A stretch of DNA of 64,000 nt from the NCBI RefSeq assembly GCF_030272615.1, contig NC_081415.1, forward strand, positions 374,933,392 through 374,997,391, written 5' to 3'. Numbering within the stretch: position 1 is the stretch's first letter; every line of letters begins with the position of its first letter. Below the pieces are notes generated by a model. That model was not told the origin of the DNA. It saw nothing but the letters and a program-made list of their open reading frames with translations, and searched no databases. The position numbers and the translations under genes are program-made. This document shows positions 22,641 through 36,700 of the stretch, piece after piece. Source of the DNA: Cryptomeria japonica (Eukaryota > Streptophyta > Pinopsida > Cupressales > Cupressaceae).

Positions 22641-25264
22641 CCGAGAATGCCCCAAAGTAGATTTCTATGTTTAGGGATTGTATAAGGAGGCTAGTAGTGA
22701 CAAGGGATAAGAAGAGAGCCTTCAAGTGTGGCAAAGAATTTCCCCCATGGTAGTATCACCCAAATGACAAACACCTTTGGTCATATGACCTCCAGTTGTA
22801 GTACCTTGTTGGTAAATAGATTTGTCACTACGATTGTTTCTCTGAAATTGACCCTATTTGCTCAAAGAATAGTGACATCTACACCAATAGTTGAAGAGAT
22901 TGAAACAAAACCACAAAATTCCTTTATGTTTGAGAGGGACAACTCCCTTGTATGATGGGGGTATTTAGTATTTTTGTTTATTTTTAAATTGAAAGTACAA
23001 AAATAAAGGAAAACAAAACAAAAGATAGTGGATAACAAAAACCTTGATAGTAGAAAGAAAAATATAAAATAGGACTTCACAATTGATAACAATCACAAGA
23101 GTGTATATTAATGTAGCATCATAAATTTTAACCGATAAAATTCACACCTCATATTTGTGATCCTCCTTTATCGTGTCCAATTTTCATTCCCCCTAGGCCC
23201 ATTTTAGCCCCTTCTTACTCTAAATATGGTTTCACTTGTTTGCACTACTGAGTGGGCCTCATCTCAGAGCTATCTTCCCCTAATTGTTAATTCGTTGATC
23301 CTATTTTGGAGGACTAGGGTGTGGTGGTGCCCTAGCCCAAACCAAGATGCCCCATCTCTCGATCCCCCTTAAAGAAGACTCGATATAAATTTGGGTTTTC
23401 CCCCTCCTCAATGGATTTTGATCCCTGTGCCTCAATATGACTATTGGAGGTTATCCTACTCATTAATTTACCTAGGGAACCCTATATAAAGACATCTTAT
23501 ACCGCATCATCCATATATTCATCAAGCATTCATCATCAAGCATTCAAGGTAGCATTTCATCATTCAAGCATCATGGAGAAAAGTCACATCAATCTTCATG
23601 CAAGCATGTGTGTTTGATTAGGTATTTTGTGTTTATGTGTTTTTCATGCTATTACATCCAATATTTGTGATTATATTGAAAGAGAATTGCATCATCAATT
23701 TTATCATCAACCATTGCAGATCTAAGGCATATCTTACAACATTTACCAGAACTTACATTATTCAATTCAAGGTTAATTCATAAACTAGAGTTTGACTCAA
23801 GGCAAACCCCTATCCACAACCATTTTCCTCTCTTTTTGTTTGCATGAAATTGATTCAGGAGTTGTGGTTAAAAATTATGATAAAGTTGGTGACTGTGAAC
23901 AACATTAGATTTTGATGGAGTGAAAAGAAGAGGACCAGAGCGACCTGGCACCATGGTCCCGAAAATTTTGTCTGATCTTCCATCAATGAATCTAGTGCAT
24001 CTCCCTGATCTAAAAAATATCCCACTTGTCTCAATGTTACAAAAACATGATGACGTAGCACCATGGTCCTGAAAATTTAGCCTGAATTTCCAACAATAGG
24101 TTCTAATCCTCTTCTTCTGCTCAAATCCTTGCCAGTGGCTTTGTCTAATATTTGTAGCTCTTTGTTACTTCCTATTTACTTCAATTGTTCATTGATTTAC
24201 CCTAAAATTCACACTTTACATCCAAATTTCAACTCAAAAAGGGGAGACAAACAAACAAGTCCATCTATTCAATATTTCATCCCCTTTTCTAGCTTAATTG
24301 CAGCTACATCTATTGGATTTACCCCCCTTTTTAATGTAATGATCTACTAGGTAAGATTATTGGTTTTATTATCTTAATTTGTGAAACCCTGATTCTGGTG
24401 AATCCGACTTCTTTTATGTTTACTTTTGATTCATTTTATCAGATCTAATTTGTATGCACTTAAACATTAATATTTGCACTTATATATGCAATTAAATTAC
24501 ATAAATTTAGAGGTTAGATTGATAAAAACCTAATTTATTCTTCTAAATTTGACTTGTGGGCTTCATAATTTTCAACTATCTTAGAATCTGATTTGGGGTT
24601 TTTCATGTAATGGAATTTACTAAATCTAATTGGTTTTCTATTTTACATGTGATTAGATTTTTTATTAGTTATATTTATTAAAATCATGTGTTGGATAATG
24701 GTCTCTTCATTATACATTACTTCTTTTCATTCATAATGCTCTTGCATATGACATCATTTGATTTTCAAAGATGTTTCCAACTTGAAAATCATATCTCAAG
24801 GCTTCTATCCATGTCGTATGTTGTTTTATGATGCTATTGTTAAGAAAATGCATTACATATGTAGAAAACATGAAATATTTTGTAGACAATGATAATCCTA
24901 GAGATGACATTCAAAAGGCTAACACTTGTACCTCTCCTAGGGTATCTCATGATAATGAGGAAAGAGTCGATACTCCTATCAATGATCTCTACAATTGAGA
25001 GCAAGCATTGAAGAGCAACATGACACCATCTTCTTCTCATACACATATTCTAGTGCAAGGGAGGCAAGATCAAAATGTCAGTATATCAATCTCTCTAGAT
25101 TCTCCTTATTCTTTTAGATCTTATCTTAATCATCAATAAATTTGTAGGCAAGATGATGCTATGCATTTTATTCATGCTCTTTCTTCTCACATAGCATTAA
25201 GTAAAGATGAAGCCTTAAATGATAAGGAAACTTATTTCCCACAAAACCAAAGATGACATGAATA
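22641..25264. other. Degenerate noncoding region, possibly including an old LTR
   Basis: No gene seen. Around 23100-23860 there is an LTR-like arrangement: a TATATAAAG box near 23482, then CATCA-rich leader sequence, and a TTGGTGACTGTG near 23887 that weakly resembles an Arg-type primer site. A short direct repeat (GCACCATGGTCC.GAAAATTT) occurs near 23949 and 24059. I cannot define LTR ends. Confidence 0.3.
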
Positions 25265-25990
25265 ATGATGATAGAAGGGAGAATTTATGTAAAAAAGATA
25301 TCCTTTCTTCTCCTAATTATCCATTTGACCTTTCTATGTGCCCTTACACTACACATTTTGAAGAATGAAGTTGGATATGATACGATATTATTTCAAAACA
25401 AGGCTATAGAGGACAAGGACTTGGAAAACATGAACAAGGAATTAAGATCCTTATAGACCCTTTTCACACAACTTACTAAAGAAGTCCTAGGATATCCCAA
25501 TTCTCAAAAATCTATGGAGGATGCTTGTAAGGTTCAAATTCTTAATGATTATTTTGCAAGACATATAAACTATTGCCCATCAAAACATGCTTTTGCATCG
25601 AGTAATCCTGCTCCTTCTTTACCAATTCCTTTACCTCAAGAAAATAATCCTACTCCTTTACTAACTATTTTGCCTCAATAAAACCATATTTCTCCTTCCA
25701 TTAGAACACCTTGTTCTACATCTCAAGAGATAAGACCTAGCCATATTGACAATCAAGAAATTTTTGGCTACAAGAATCTTTTGGAGATTGATGTATGATA
25801 AGCATGTGACATTTACTTTCATAAAATATAATAATAAGAACAAAGAAGGTGATGAGTATTGTCTTTTTGATTGTTGTTATTCTCATTCTCTTGGAAATTG
25901 TAAAGCTTTTAACTAATCTATTTTAGACCAATATGACCAATATCGCATAGCTCTTACAATTGACTTGCAATTTTTCTTGGTGAAGAGTAT
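25265..25990 (+). pseudogene. Degenerate gag-like frame
   Basis: A frame interrupted by several stops encodes a hydrophilic segment (LENMNKELRSL, then LTKEVLGYPNSQKSMEDAC), a Pro-rich stretch, and later EYCLFDCCYSHSLGNC, a cysteine-rich block of the kind found at the end of some gypsy gag proteins. No enzyme motif is present. It is probably an old retroelement gag; a different origin cannot be excluded. Confidence 0.3.
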
Positions 25991-28900
25991 TGCCTCATCA
26001 TTCCATTCATCTTATTATGTTGGTCCTTACCATATGGCATTAGTAGTTAACTTAATTGGGGGATCTTTGTCATGTGTTGATACATCTTCAACTCCAATCA
26101 TACTTGGGAAACAACATAATTATTCCTTGTTTCCTCACTTGGGACTCATATAGTATATTCAATTCTCTCCCCTTTTCAACAATTCTCTCTTCTTTTGAGT
26201 TGTATTTTTAATAACTTGATGTATTTTTCTGCATTGAATTGTTCTTGATGCGAGTACATGTGTTTTCCTTGGTTAGGGCCTATTCTTAGGTTGAAGTGGT
26301 GCATCTTTTATGTATAATATATTTTTAGGAGTGCAATCCTTCTCTCTTTCCCTCTGCTTGGGGGGGCATTGATTCTATCTTCTATCTCCTATCCTTTCTA
26401 AAGGATCCTCTTTTTTTTAGGATGGGTGGTGTTTTCTTATGATACAATTTTATTCCTTACGTGAAGTTTTTCTTTTTGGTCAAGGATTATCTCTTATGCA
26501 ATAAGTGTGTATCCTTAAGTACAACCTCTTCTTCAAATGATAATTTATGTCTATTATAAATGAACTCTTCACTTTGGGTCAAATTTGTGTTATGCTTCAT
26601 CAAGAATTCCTTTACCTAGAAATAGGGGGAAGGTATGAATTCTTGTTCTCCTTCCTTTATTTTGGTCAATGATGTTATTTTTGTTCAAAATCTCCTCTTG
26701 AAGATATGTGTCTTTGAGAAAAGATCTCTTCCTCCTTCTCCTCCAAAGGATTCCCTTTAAACTTGTTGCAAGATATCTCTTTTACAACTGGATTTTTCTT
26801 GATTATTAGAGACATGCCTCTTTAGTCTTTAGCTTGGATTTATGTACAATGTTGCCTAAAAGACATCTCTTTGGTGATAAAGGTGTGTATCCTTGTTTCT
26901 AGATTCCTTAAGACATCAACATACCTCTATATTGACATCTTAAGGGGGGGAATACATCACACCCTCCTTGTACCATATCTTTGCACATCTTCTACGGGTT
27001 GTTGTATGCTCCAAACCAAACCTAACTCTTAGGCGAGATTTTTCATTCCTAAAACTTGAATCAGTCCTTCTATATGTCATACAGGGTATACATGGTCAAT
27101 ACTAGACCTAACTCTTAGACGATATGTTCCCGTAATTAGACACTCTTTTTTAATTGCAGGTCTTAAATAGGTTGTTGCATGCTCAAAACTATACCTAACT
27201 CTTAGACGCGATGCTTAACTCCTGAAACTAGATGGAAACATATGTATTAGGGTGACTTGACTAGCATAATGCAACTTGCTAGACCTTTCAACACTTCCTT
27301 TTTTGACTTCTTTAAGGTAGGTTGACTAGCATAACACAACTTGCTAGACTAGTCAACCCTCCTTGTCTAGCATTTTTTGATATTTGTGGAACTTGTTGGA
27401 ACCTTAAATTTTTGCAAAATTTCAGGTTTCCTAAAGGTGAAGAAGGTGGTAAAAGCCCTAAAATTGCATCCACTATGAAGTAAAGTTTGCATATAGATAT
27501 GAATACCATTATAAAAAATTTACATTGTATGTGGGGTTAAAATGTGGCTCCCACAAGGGTAGAGCCTAGCATACAATTCCCATAAGGAGATCCATGCATG
27601 AGTGGATTTATATGATTATAATAATTCAATGTGTTTTCTAGCTTAAAATCCATGTACATGAATCGACCTTGAAATATAAACAGACCTTATACAAAAATCA
27701 TGTCCTTAGTAAAAAACCTTATTCATCAACTAATGTATTAATATCCCGCTCCATTTCTCTAGAAATGCCCATTTATAATCTTATGGGACCACCGCAAAGC
27801 AACACCCACAATTATCACCATTTCATGGGATTATTTCTCTGTTATACTAAGCATCTTACAAAATACCAACAAAGAAAACTAACACTATACTGTTATCGCT
27901 ATTTTACAAAGCCAATGTCATGTTATACCAAGCACTCCACGAAACAGTGAAAAGGGAAATAAAGTGAATTAAGTATCAACATTTTGCAAAACCTAAATCT
28001 TAATAAATTGTCTCTCTCATGAAACAACAATGAAATGAATAAGGCTTATATAGGTTTTACCATTTTGTTGGACCCATGTTTCATCATGTTGGGCAATCTG
28101 TGAATTATTGACTAAGGCTACAAGGTGTATTGTGACATCACCATTTTTGCGGAGATCAGGTTTCATCAAATTAAACATTCATTGAAGTGACAATGAGTGG
28201 AGAATAGTTCATAAAGGTGTCACCATTTCATGGGTACTGCATCCTATCATATTGAGAAAAGTTACGATATGGTGAAAACAAAGGATTCAAGGTTTTTATT
28301 GGCAATAACTGAAATGGAGCCTTGGGACAGAGTTTGGAGATACACCAAAGCATATGAAAAAGAATTTTTTTGAAGCTGCAAACCCATGAATCACTTGACA
28401 CCATGCCTTGAAGAAACATGATCTCTTTGAAATCACATATGAGTATAGTGGCATCATTGTGATAGCAAACATCTAATAGGTGTAGAGGATGCTTCACCCA
28501 AAAGCAATATCACAACAGAAACCTATTTATTAGAGAGACACAACATATATCCCAATGAAGTACATAAAATTCAGTGAAACACTAAAATTCTACCAAATCA
28601 AAAATAGATCTTGTCAAAGAGTGAAGTCTTACAAAAAACTGACTTATCAAAAAGACATATTTTGTGTCTTATCAAAATGTTAATTTTGACATGATGATGG
28701 AAGTCTAACAAGAACAGGTGAAGTCTTGCCGAAGGACAGTGTCATACCAAAAGTGGTGGTATCAAAGAGACATTTCAAGGTTTAGTCAAAATGTTGGATC
28801 TCAATATGATATTGAATGGCGAACAAAGAGGAGATGGGTCTCACCAAAAGGGCATCTCACATCGAAAACATCAAGAATTCAATGAGGAGCTTAAGGAGAA

Positions 28901-29180
28901 CATGATTATCTTAGAAGAACAGATAGTAAGGGTATTCCCATATATCCCGTGAGGGTAAAATGGGTCGCTTATCCCTTTGGAGAAATTAAGGAATGTGCTA
29001 ACACAAGAACTCTCAGATGCCTTGGAATACATCAACAATGAAGAACATATAGTGGAGAAAATGAAGGTCATCCTGGGAAAGCTATGCAATAGAAGTATAC
29101 GACGAGACACTGCATTACAAACTTTAAAACTAATAAGAAGCAATATTATACTAATCGTTGGGGAGTTGTTAAATTATTTA
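25991..29180. other. Noncoding region with weak repeats upstream of element A
   Basis: No gene seen. A phrase CCTAACTCTTAG.CG recurs near 27025, 27110 and 27205. Between about 27815 and 28250, phrases such as CACCATTT and CATGTT recur about every 100 bp, suggesting degenerate tandem repeats. Part of this sequence may be the upstream end of element A's LTR, whose start I cannot fix. Confidence 0.35.
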
Positions 29181-30018
29181 TGTTAAGAAATTAAGAAGTT
29201 TGTATCATCATAATAAGCACTGTAATTAGGGTAGGACAAAAAGACATGTATCCTTAGGATAAGATGTTCTTCCTTATAAAAGGAAGTATGTTTATTTTCT
29301 AAGAAAAAGACAAGAAGAAGAATAAAAAAAACTTCTAAAGACTGGCAATTATTAAATTTTGCTTTTCCTCCATATCGTGCAAGAGATGTTGTGGAGTTCA
29401 TGTAATATTAAATTCGGCTTTTATTTTGATTATAGTAATCAAAGACTGCTTAGACATATTCTATACACTGTGATTATCTTATTATTTCAGTTCATTGTGT
29501 CAAGGATACTCTAGATTGATCAAAGAATTCTTCACCTTTGGATGATTATTGTGTCTAGTTATTTCAAGGAAAGATTAAATACATGCAGAATGGTCATTGT
29601 AATACAAATGAATCATAGAGTATGAGAAACATAACAGTTGACAGATTCACATTAGGTGTGAAACTAAGAATCATCTAATAAGGAAAACATATGGGATAGT
29701 ATTAGGAACCCACTTGACTCTGCACCCAAGAGAGGAAGGCATTGATCTCATTATAGAACCCTAAAACTTATTACATTTTTGTAACTTTTTTATGTTTTGT
29801 ACATTTTACTTAGAAGGCCACAAACAATTCAAACTATTCTATAAATCTGCTTTACTTCATTCAAAGTAAACTTGCCTAGGTATTAGTAGAGCCTAAAGTG
29901 TAGGGATTAGCAACCAGACTTGGTTCAATCTATTAGTTGGCCAATATTGTTTGTTGAACTCAACCATAGAATCTTGCCTATTCTTGGAGTTTAGCAAAAC
30001 TTGTAGTTTTGAGCTTCA
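29181..30018 (+). repeat. Probable 5' LTR of element A (start uncertain)
   Basis: The end is placed at ...GAGCTTCA, six bases before the primer site. A TATAAAAGGAAG box near 29275 and a long AT-rich leader fit an LTR. TGTTAAG at 29181 is a possible start, but there is no second LTR to confirm it, and the true start may lie further left. Confidence 0.45.
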
Positions 30019-30024
30019 ATAAAT

Positions 30025-30042
30025 TGGCAACTCTGCTAGGGA
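30025..30042 (+). other. Primer binding site, Arg tRNA type, first unit
   Basis: TGGCAACTCTGCTAGGGA, one base changed from the TGGCGACTCTGC form seen in the second unit. TGGCGACTCTGC-type sites match arginine tRNA and are used by Ogre/Tat elements. Confidence 0.75.
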
Positions 30043-30332
30043 GAAATGCAGAAGACTTCATTTAGGAAAAAAGCCAGAATAACAAAGTTTATGTCTGTGA
30101 ATCATCAAGTGGCTCTATTGTAGGAAAGGACTCAAGAAAAAGATCTAATTCCTTGAAAAGGATGGTGACTCTAACCTCATTTACTATAAATCTCAGACAT
30201 ATACAACTTTGAATGTTTGGTAGAAGATTATTACATAGGAACCGTCCAGTGGATCATATATAACTAGTACCAAAATGAAATAACAAAAGAAAAAACAAGA
30301 ATCAAAATCAGAAGGAAACAAACCAAATTGAA

Positions 30333-31268
30333 ATGGGACCTCAGAAGGATAAAAATGGGAGATATTATAGTAAATATGTAAATCTACTGGTGGATATAGA
30401 ATTTCCTAGACAAGCAGAAAGAAATATCCAGGATCAATATAATGAGATGATATCGAATCAAGCACAGAAAAATATGACGCATCAACATCAAGGGAGAGAT
30501 AGTAATACACAAATATTTTTTCAAATCCCCCCAAGAATCTCAATGCCTAGAAGTACTAGCAATAAGTCATCCTCATCAAGTAGCCAAACACAAGGATCTT
30601 CAGAGCAAGACTTACAGGCCGAAATACTCATGCTTGAAGATAAAAAAGGAGATTGATGTTGATACAAAGGGGAGATATGATAGCCCAGGAGGTGGATAGC
30701 TTAGCTACACAACATGCACCACATGTGTCTACCCAATTGCAACAAAGTACGCCCATGGATAATAATTACTCATACTCACTAATGACTACCTTAGTAGGAA
30801 ATACTTCACAATACACTCAATACACTATGATAATGACAATTGCTCCTATTAGTAACCCCATCCATTTAGCTGCAACATCAATACCTTGTGGAACTAGTAT
30901 AGCCACGAGCCAAGGTGGGATGGGATACCACAATAATAGATTTCTCTCCATAATTCAGTTATACTGGAAACTATCAAAACTATCAATATAATACAAACCA
31001 ATATCAAAACTATCAACATAGACCATAATATCCATATCAATATGGGAATCAATACCAACATCAACAAAACATGTTTACCAGAGGACTTATGAATGCGGAT
31101 AGGTATAAGCAAATGGATTTCACATGGATTTTTGGATACCCAAATCCTATCAATGATGAACTAAGAAAGGAAATACCCAAGTTCTCAGGGAATGGAGCAG
31201 TGTCAGGGGGAGATCACATAAGAAGCTTCCAAAACACCTTGGATTACTTTGATGCGCAAGAAGAGGAT
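30333..31268 (+). pseudogene. Gag N-terminal part of element A, first (truncated) unit
   Basis: An ATG at 30333 opens a frame (MGPQKDKNGRYY) rich in Gln, Ser and Asn. Frameshifts near 30650 and 31000 lead to the segment at 31071, which contains FTWIFGYPN, EIPKFSGNGAVSG and HIRSFQNTLD, the beginning of a gypsy gag domain. The unit ends at the duplication border, so it cannot encode a full gag. Confidence 0.7.
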
Positions 31269-31356
31269 GTGGCCAATATTGTTTGTTGAACTCAACCATA
31301 GAATCTTGCATATTCTTGGAGTTTAGCAAAACTTGTAGTTTTGAGCTTCAATAAAT

Positions 31357-31374
31357 TGGCGACTCTGCTAGGGA
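31357..31374 (+). other. Primer binding site, Arg tRNA type, second unit
   Basis: TGGCGACTCTGCTAGGGA, exactly 1332 bp from the first copy. This unit retains the canonical G. Confidence 0.8.
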
Positions 31375-31664
31375 GAAATCAAGAAGACTTCATTTGGGAA
31401 AAAAGTCAGAATAACAAAGTCTATGTCTGGGAATCATCAAGTGGCTTTGTTGTAGGAAAGGACTCAAGAAAAATATCTAATTCCCTAAAAAGGGTGGTGA
31501 CTCTAACCTCATTTACTACAAATCTCAGACATATACAACTTTGAATATTTGGTTAAATATCATTATATAGTAACGGTCCAGTGGACCATATATAACTAGG
31601 ACCAAAACGAAATAACAAAAGAAAAAACAAGAATCAAAATCAAAAGGAAACAAACCAAATTGAA

Positions 31665-32975
31665 ATTGGACCTCAGAAGGATAAAAATGGGAGATATTAT
31701 AGTAAATATGTAAATCTGCTAGCGGATATAGATTTCCCTAGACAAGCAAAAATAAATATTCAAGATCAATATAATGAGATGATACTGAATCAAGCACATG
31801 AAACTATGACACATCAACATCAAGGGAGAGATAGTAATACACAGATTTTTTCAAATCCCCCCAAGATTGTCAATGCTTGGAAGTACTAGATATGTGTCAT
31901 CCTCATCAAGTAGCCAAACACAATGATCTTTAGAGAAAGACTTATAGGCTGAAATATTTATTCTTGAAGAGAAAAAAAGGAGATTGATGTTGATACAAAG
32001 GAGAGATGCGATAGCCTAGGAGATGGATATCTTAGCTACACAACATGCACCACATGTGTCTACCCAATTGCAACAAATTATATCCATGGCTAATAATTCC
32101 TCATACTCACTAATGACTACCTTAGTAGGAAATAATTCACAATACACTCAATACACTATGCTAATGACAATTGCTCCTATTAGTAACCCCATCCATTTAG
32201 CTGCAATGTCAATACCTTGTGGGACTAGTATAGCCATAAGCCAAGGTGGGATGGGATACCACAATAACAAATACAACTCTCCATAATTCAATTATACTGG
32301 AAACTATCAAAACTATCAATATAATACAAACCAATATCAAAACTATCAAGCTAGACCATAATATCAATATCAATATGGGAATCAATACCGACATCAACAT
32401 AAAATGTTTACCAGAGGACCTATGAATGTGGATGGGTACAAGAAAATGGATTTCACATGGATTTTTGGATACCCAAATTCTATTAGTGATGAACTAAGAA
32501 AGGAAATACCCAAGTTCTCGGGGAATGGAGCAGTGTCAGGGAAAGATCACATAAGAAGCTTCCAAAACACCTTGGATGACTTTGATGTGCAAGAAGAGGA
32601 TGCCTTTATGAAGCTATTCATGCAATCCCTCATTGAGGATGCTAGGGATTGGTACAAGGGCTTGCCAAAATCATCAATTCACAGCTAGGAGGAATTCAAA
32701 AGGATTTTTGTTGAAAAATATGGAAGTCATGTAGACCCAAAATTCACCCTTCATGAGATTACAAATATCCAGAAGGGGTACAAGGACACAATGTCCATCT
32801 TTAATATGAGGTTTACAAAATTACTTAACAAGTTACCCCCTAATTTGAAGCCTAATGAATCAATGATTTTCATTTTTTACATTGATTCCTTTGATCCAAA
32901 AACAGGGTATGAGCTGAGAACTAGGAATCCTCCTAATTTAACAGAGGCTTATAAAGTTGCAATTATCATTGAAAT
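31665..32975 (+). pseudogene. Gag of element A, second unit, up to the copia insertion
   Basis: The position equivalent to the first unit's ATG reads TTG. After frameshifts the frame at 32404 gives FTWIFGYPN, EIPKFSGNGAVSG and then ARDWYKGLP, the conserved WY..LP of the gypsy gag (Retrotrans_gag) domain. A TAG follows SIHS, then EEFKRIFVEKYG and the rest of the domain to 32975. The reading continues at 39273 after the copia element. It would be the capsid protein. Decay makes it nonfunctional. Confidence 0.78.
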
Positions 32976-33428
32976 TGTGAGATTTTGCCAAGATCAAGGG
33001 CACAATGAAAAGTATAAAAATAGAGACAAAAGATTGACAAGAACAAACTATATTCTCATCAATATGAAAATGATCAACTGGATTCATACCAATACAATGA
33101 ATATAAGCCTTCTTATATAGGCAAGGCCATATGGATGTACGAGCACACAATCATGACATGTGGCTCAATGAGAAACAAGGGTAGGTAAGAAATACTAGGG
33201 GTAGGTAGGAGAAATGATATAATATTCTACAAGAGGTGGATGACCCACCGAATGTGGAGTGTAACAGCAAAATAAGACCACAAAAGGTGGAATTTCTCCT
33301 ACAAGCTCTATCCCTATGTGCACATTTCCCTAAGTGTCTCAAATCCAAACTATGAAGAGATGCATTATCCTAAGTTAACTTAAGTAAAGTGTAATAATAT
33401 CCGTAATGAATATTTATTTACACCAACA
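32976..33428 (-). repeat. 3' LTR of Copia-1
   Basis: 453 bp, about 98 percent identical by eye to 38820-39272. Next to it, on the inner side, is a C-run (33429-33435) that is the polypurine tract on the element's strand. Confidence 0.95.
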
Positions 33429-33440
33429 CCCCCCCTTAAG
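33429..33440 (-). other. Polypurine tract of Copia-1
   Basis: On the minus strand it reads ACTTAAGGGGGG(G), directly before TGTTGGTG of the LTR. Confidence 0.85.
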
Positions 33441-33742
33441 TGCAACTTAGGGGAATGAAGACTCAAGTCAACAATGCAAGATGGGTCCTGGCTACTAGGC
33501 CATGATAGGTACCCATGTACAAAATGCAAATGCAAGCAAAACTATGCAAAGCAATCTCTCACAAATGGAGAAAGGGAGAAAACCCAGTGGGAAAAAACTC
33601 CCCCCCAAAAGAGAGATGAAAGTACAAAAGACTCTCAAAGAAGAAGGACAAAACCTCAAAGAGGAAAAAGTCCCCCCCATAAGAGAGGAAGGAGAAGTCA
33701 ACTGACCCCCCCTAATGACACATCCCGCACCCCCAAGAGAGC

Positions 33743-36700
33743 TCACAACTGCTGGAACTTACTCTCAATGAAAGGTTTGGTGAATATGTCAGCAACCTGC
33801 TCTGCTGTAGGACAATACTGCAAATCAATGACCTGCTCCTGAATCAGCTCTCGGATATAGTGCATATGAATCTCGATGTGTTTGGTCCGCTGGTGCTAGA
33901 TCAGGTTCTTTGAGATTGCAATAGCACTCTGATTATCACAATGTAGAACTGTCCGCTGTGGAGTGGTGAACCCAAACTCTATGAGAATCTGCTGAAGCCA
34001 AATGGTCTCAGTCACTGCATTAATAGTGCCTCGATACTTAGCCTCAATCGAAGAGAGAGCAATAGCATGTTGCTTCTTGCTCTACCAACAAATGGGGCCT
34101 GAACCAAGGTGAAAACTGTAACTGGAAGTAGATTTACGATCATCAAGATCATCAGCCCAATCGGAGTCAGTGTAACCAACCAAGCGAAGTCCTGTGCCTA
34201 CTGCATAGTGAATTCCATAGTGATGTGTACCCTGGATGTAATGAAGGATGCATTTGGCGACTTTCCAATGAAGCTCATGTGATTCCTGCATGAAGCGGGA
34301 AACCATGCCAACTGCAAATGAAATATCAGGGCGCGTATGGGTCAAGTAGATGAGACTACCCACAAGCTGACGATACAAAGTGGCATCAACTAGTGGAGAA
34401 GAACATTGAGCCTCAAGCTTGACTCCTGAAAGAAAGGGAGTCAGGGCAGGCTTACAATCAGCCATATGAAAGCGTGCAAGTAGATCAAGAGCATACTTGG
34501 GTTGCAATAGTGTAATCTCGGAAGGCAACTGTGAAATCTCTATCCTGAGAAAGTAGTGCAAAAGACCCAAGTCAGTATAGCAAATCTATCATGCAAAGCA
34601 GATTTGACTCTGCTAATGATGGATGCAGTACTCCCTGTAATGATCAAATCATCAACATAGAGCACAAGTATCAAGTGAGAGTCATCTCGTCGCAAAATAT
34701 AGACATTCAGATCGGAATGACACCTGGTGAACCCTGCTGAGAGAAGAAAGGAATCCATCTTGGCATACCAAACCCTGGGGGCCTGCTTAAGGCCATAGAG
34801 AGATTTCCTTAGTCTGCAAACCAAGGAAGTATCCTGGATGAAACCCTGTGACTGCTTCATATAAATCTCCTCATCAAGATCACCATGAAGGAAAGCACTC
34901 TTCACATCCATCTAATGTACAGCCCAACCATGAGCTGCAGCAATAGCAAGTGTCAAGCGAATGGAGTTCATCTTGGCTATAGGTGCAAAGGTCTCAGTAT
35001 AGTCAACACCTGCAACCTGAGAGAAACCTTTTGCAACAAGCCGAGCCTTATACTTATCCACACTACCATCCGCTGCAAACTTGGTCTGATAGATCCACTT
35101 ACATCAAACCATTTTTCTCCCCTTAGGGAGATGGACTAAATCCCATGTGTTGTTCCTCATCAAGGAACTATATTCTTCCTCCATAGCTTGGTCCCACTCA
35201 GGAACCTCTAATGCTTCCTAAAATGTTTGTGGATCAGAAGCAGTAGAAATGAATGCATGTGGAAGATCTTGATGCTGTGATCGAGTCCTCCGTGTATCTG
35301 AAGGATCCCCAACAAGAGAACCCACTGACTCAAGTGTCTGTCGAGCCCAACGAGGTCTAGGTGGAGGTGGAGAATGAGGCTCCTCAACTGCAAGTGGACC
35401 CTACGAAGGTGTAACCTTGCGAGTCGGAGTTGAAGGAGTCTTATCATCTGAATCGCTAACATCACTATCCACAATGGAGGGAGGTGGAGGAGGTAGAGAG
35501 GCTAAGCTAGGAGAGCTTTCCTCAAAGTGTACACTCCTCTCAATGAACACCTCATGTGTCTCAGGATCCATCAATCTATATGCCTTAACACCCTCAGGAT
35601 ATCCAACAAATATGCAAGGCCGACTCTGAGGTTCCAATGCCTTGCATTTTTGCGGAGGTATACGAGCCCATGCTGGACACCCAAAGACTCGGAAATGTCT
35701 CACAATCAGTTTCCTACCAGCCCAAGCCTCAAAAGGAGTAATACCTTGCAAAGCTTTGTGAGGAACCCAATTCTGGATGTGTGTGGCACAACTGATAGCC
35801 TCGGCCCAAAAAGCGGGTTCAAGAGAACGTGCATGAATCATACAACTAGCCATTTCTTTGAGAGTTCTATTCTTGTGTTCTGCAACTCCGTTTTGCTGTG
35901 GAGTGTATGCTACAGAATGCTGAAGATCAATCTCCTCAAATGTACAAAAATCCTCAAGTCTTTTGTTCACATATTCCCTTCCATTATCTGTGCGAAGAAT
36001 CTTGACCACTTTCTTGGATTGCTTCTCCACACGAGTCTTAAAGTCCTAAAATCTGTCAAATACTTCACTCTTATGAATGAGAAAGTAGACCCAAGTGAAG
36101 CGGGAGTAGTCATCAATGAAGGTGAGGACATAGTGGGCCTTGCTAAATGAAGGTGCTGGAAATGGACCTGCTACATCACTGTGAACAAGTTGAAGAACTT
36201 CCAAAGCTCTCCAAGCTTTCCCTTTATCAAACTTCTCTTTGGGATGCTTGCCCATGAAACAACTTGAACATACACCCTCTAAAAAAATGATTCGAGGTAG
36301 ACCTGTGACCATGTCTTTAGTGCTTAGCTGCTGAAGATAGCGGTAGTTGAGGTGACCAAACCGCTCATGCCATAGCTTACTTTCAAAATTTGAATGAGTA
36401 AGTAAGGCCCTAGAAGGTGAACTTGGCACAAAGTGGGAGAATGAATAAAGCCTTGAGTTGTCATTGACTTGTCCCACTGCTACCAAGGCATCATCATCAA
36501 GTTCCTTTACCACAACTGAATCTGGTGTAAACTCAACCTTTTTCCCATTCCCATAGTGAGTGATTTGGTAGATAGAGAGAAAGTTGGTAGACAAGTTAGG
36601 AACATAGAGAACATTCTCAAATGTTCCATCATCCATGTCAATTGAACCTTTCCCTTCAACCTCTACTTGTGTATCATCACCTATGTAAATGTGAGGTACC

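Larger units (their letters stand above)
29938..32603 (+). repeat. 1332-bp tandem duplication of LTR end, primer site and gag start
   Basis: Sequence starting near 29938 (CCAATATTGTTTGTTGAACT) recurs 1332 bp later at 31273, and the similarity continues through the primer site and the gag start to the block ending AAGAAGAGGATG (about 31268 and 32600). The first unit stops inside gag, so its reading frame runs into LTR-end sequence; the second unit continues into the rest of gag. The units differ by scattered changes. Confidence 0.92.

Noticed and set aside
28977-29186. Small plus-strand frame with a helix-like protein (MEKLRNVLTQELSDALEY)
   Set aside because: Only 69 codons in a region likely to be LTR or leader of element A; no homologous copy or family motif to support it.
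35527-36150. 207-codon plus-strand frame
   Set aside because: Antisense shadow of the Copia-1 integrase, which has clear catalytic motifs on the minus strand.
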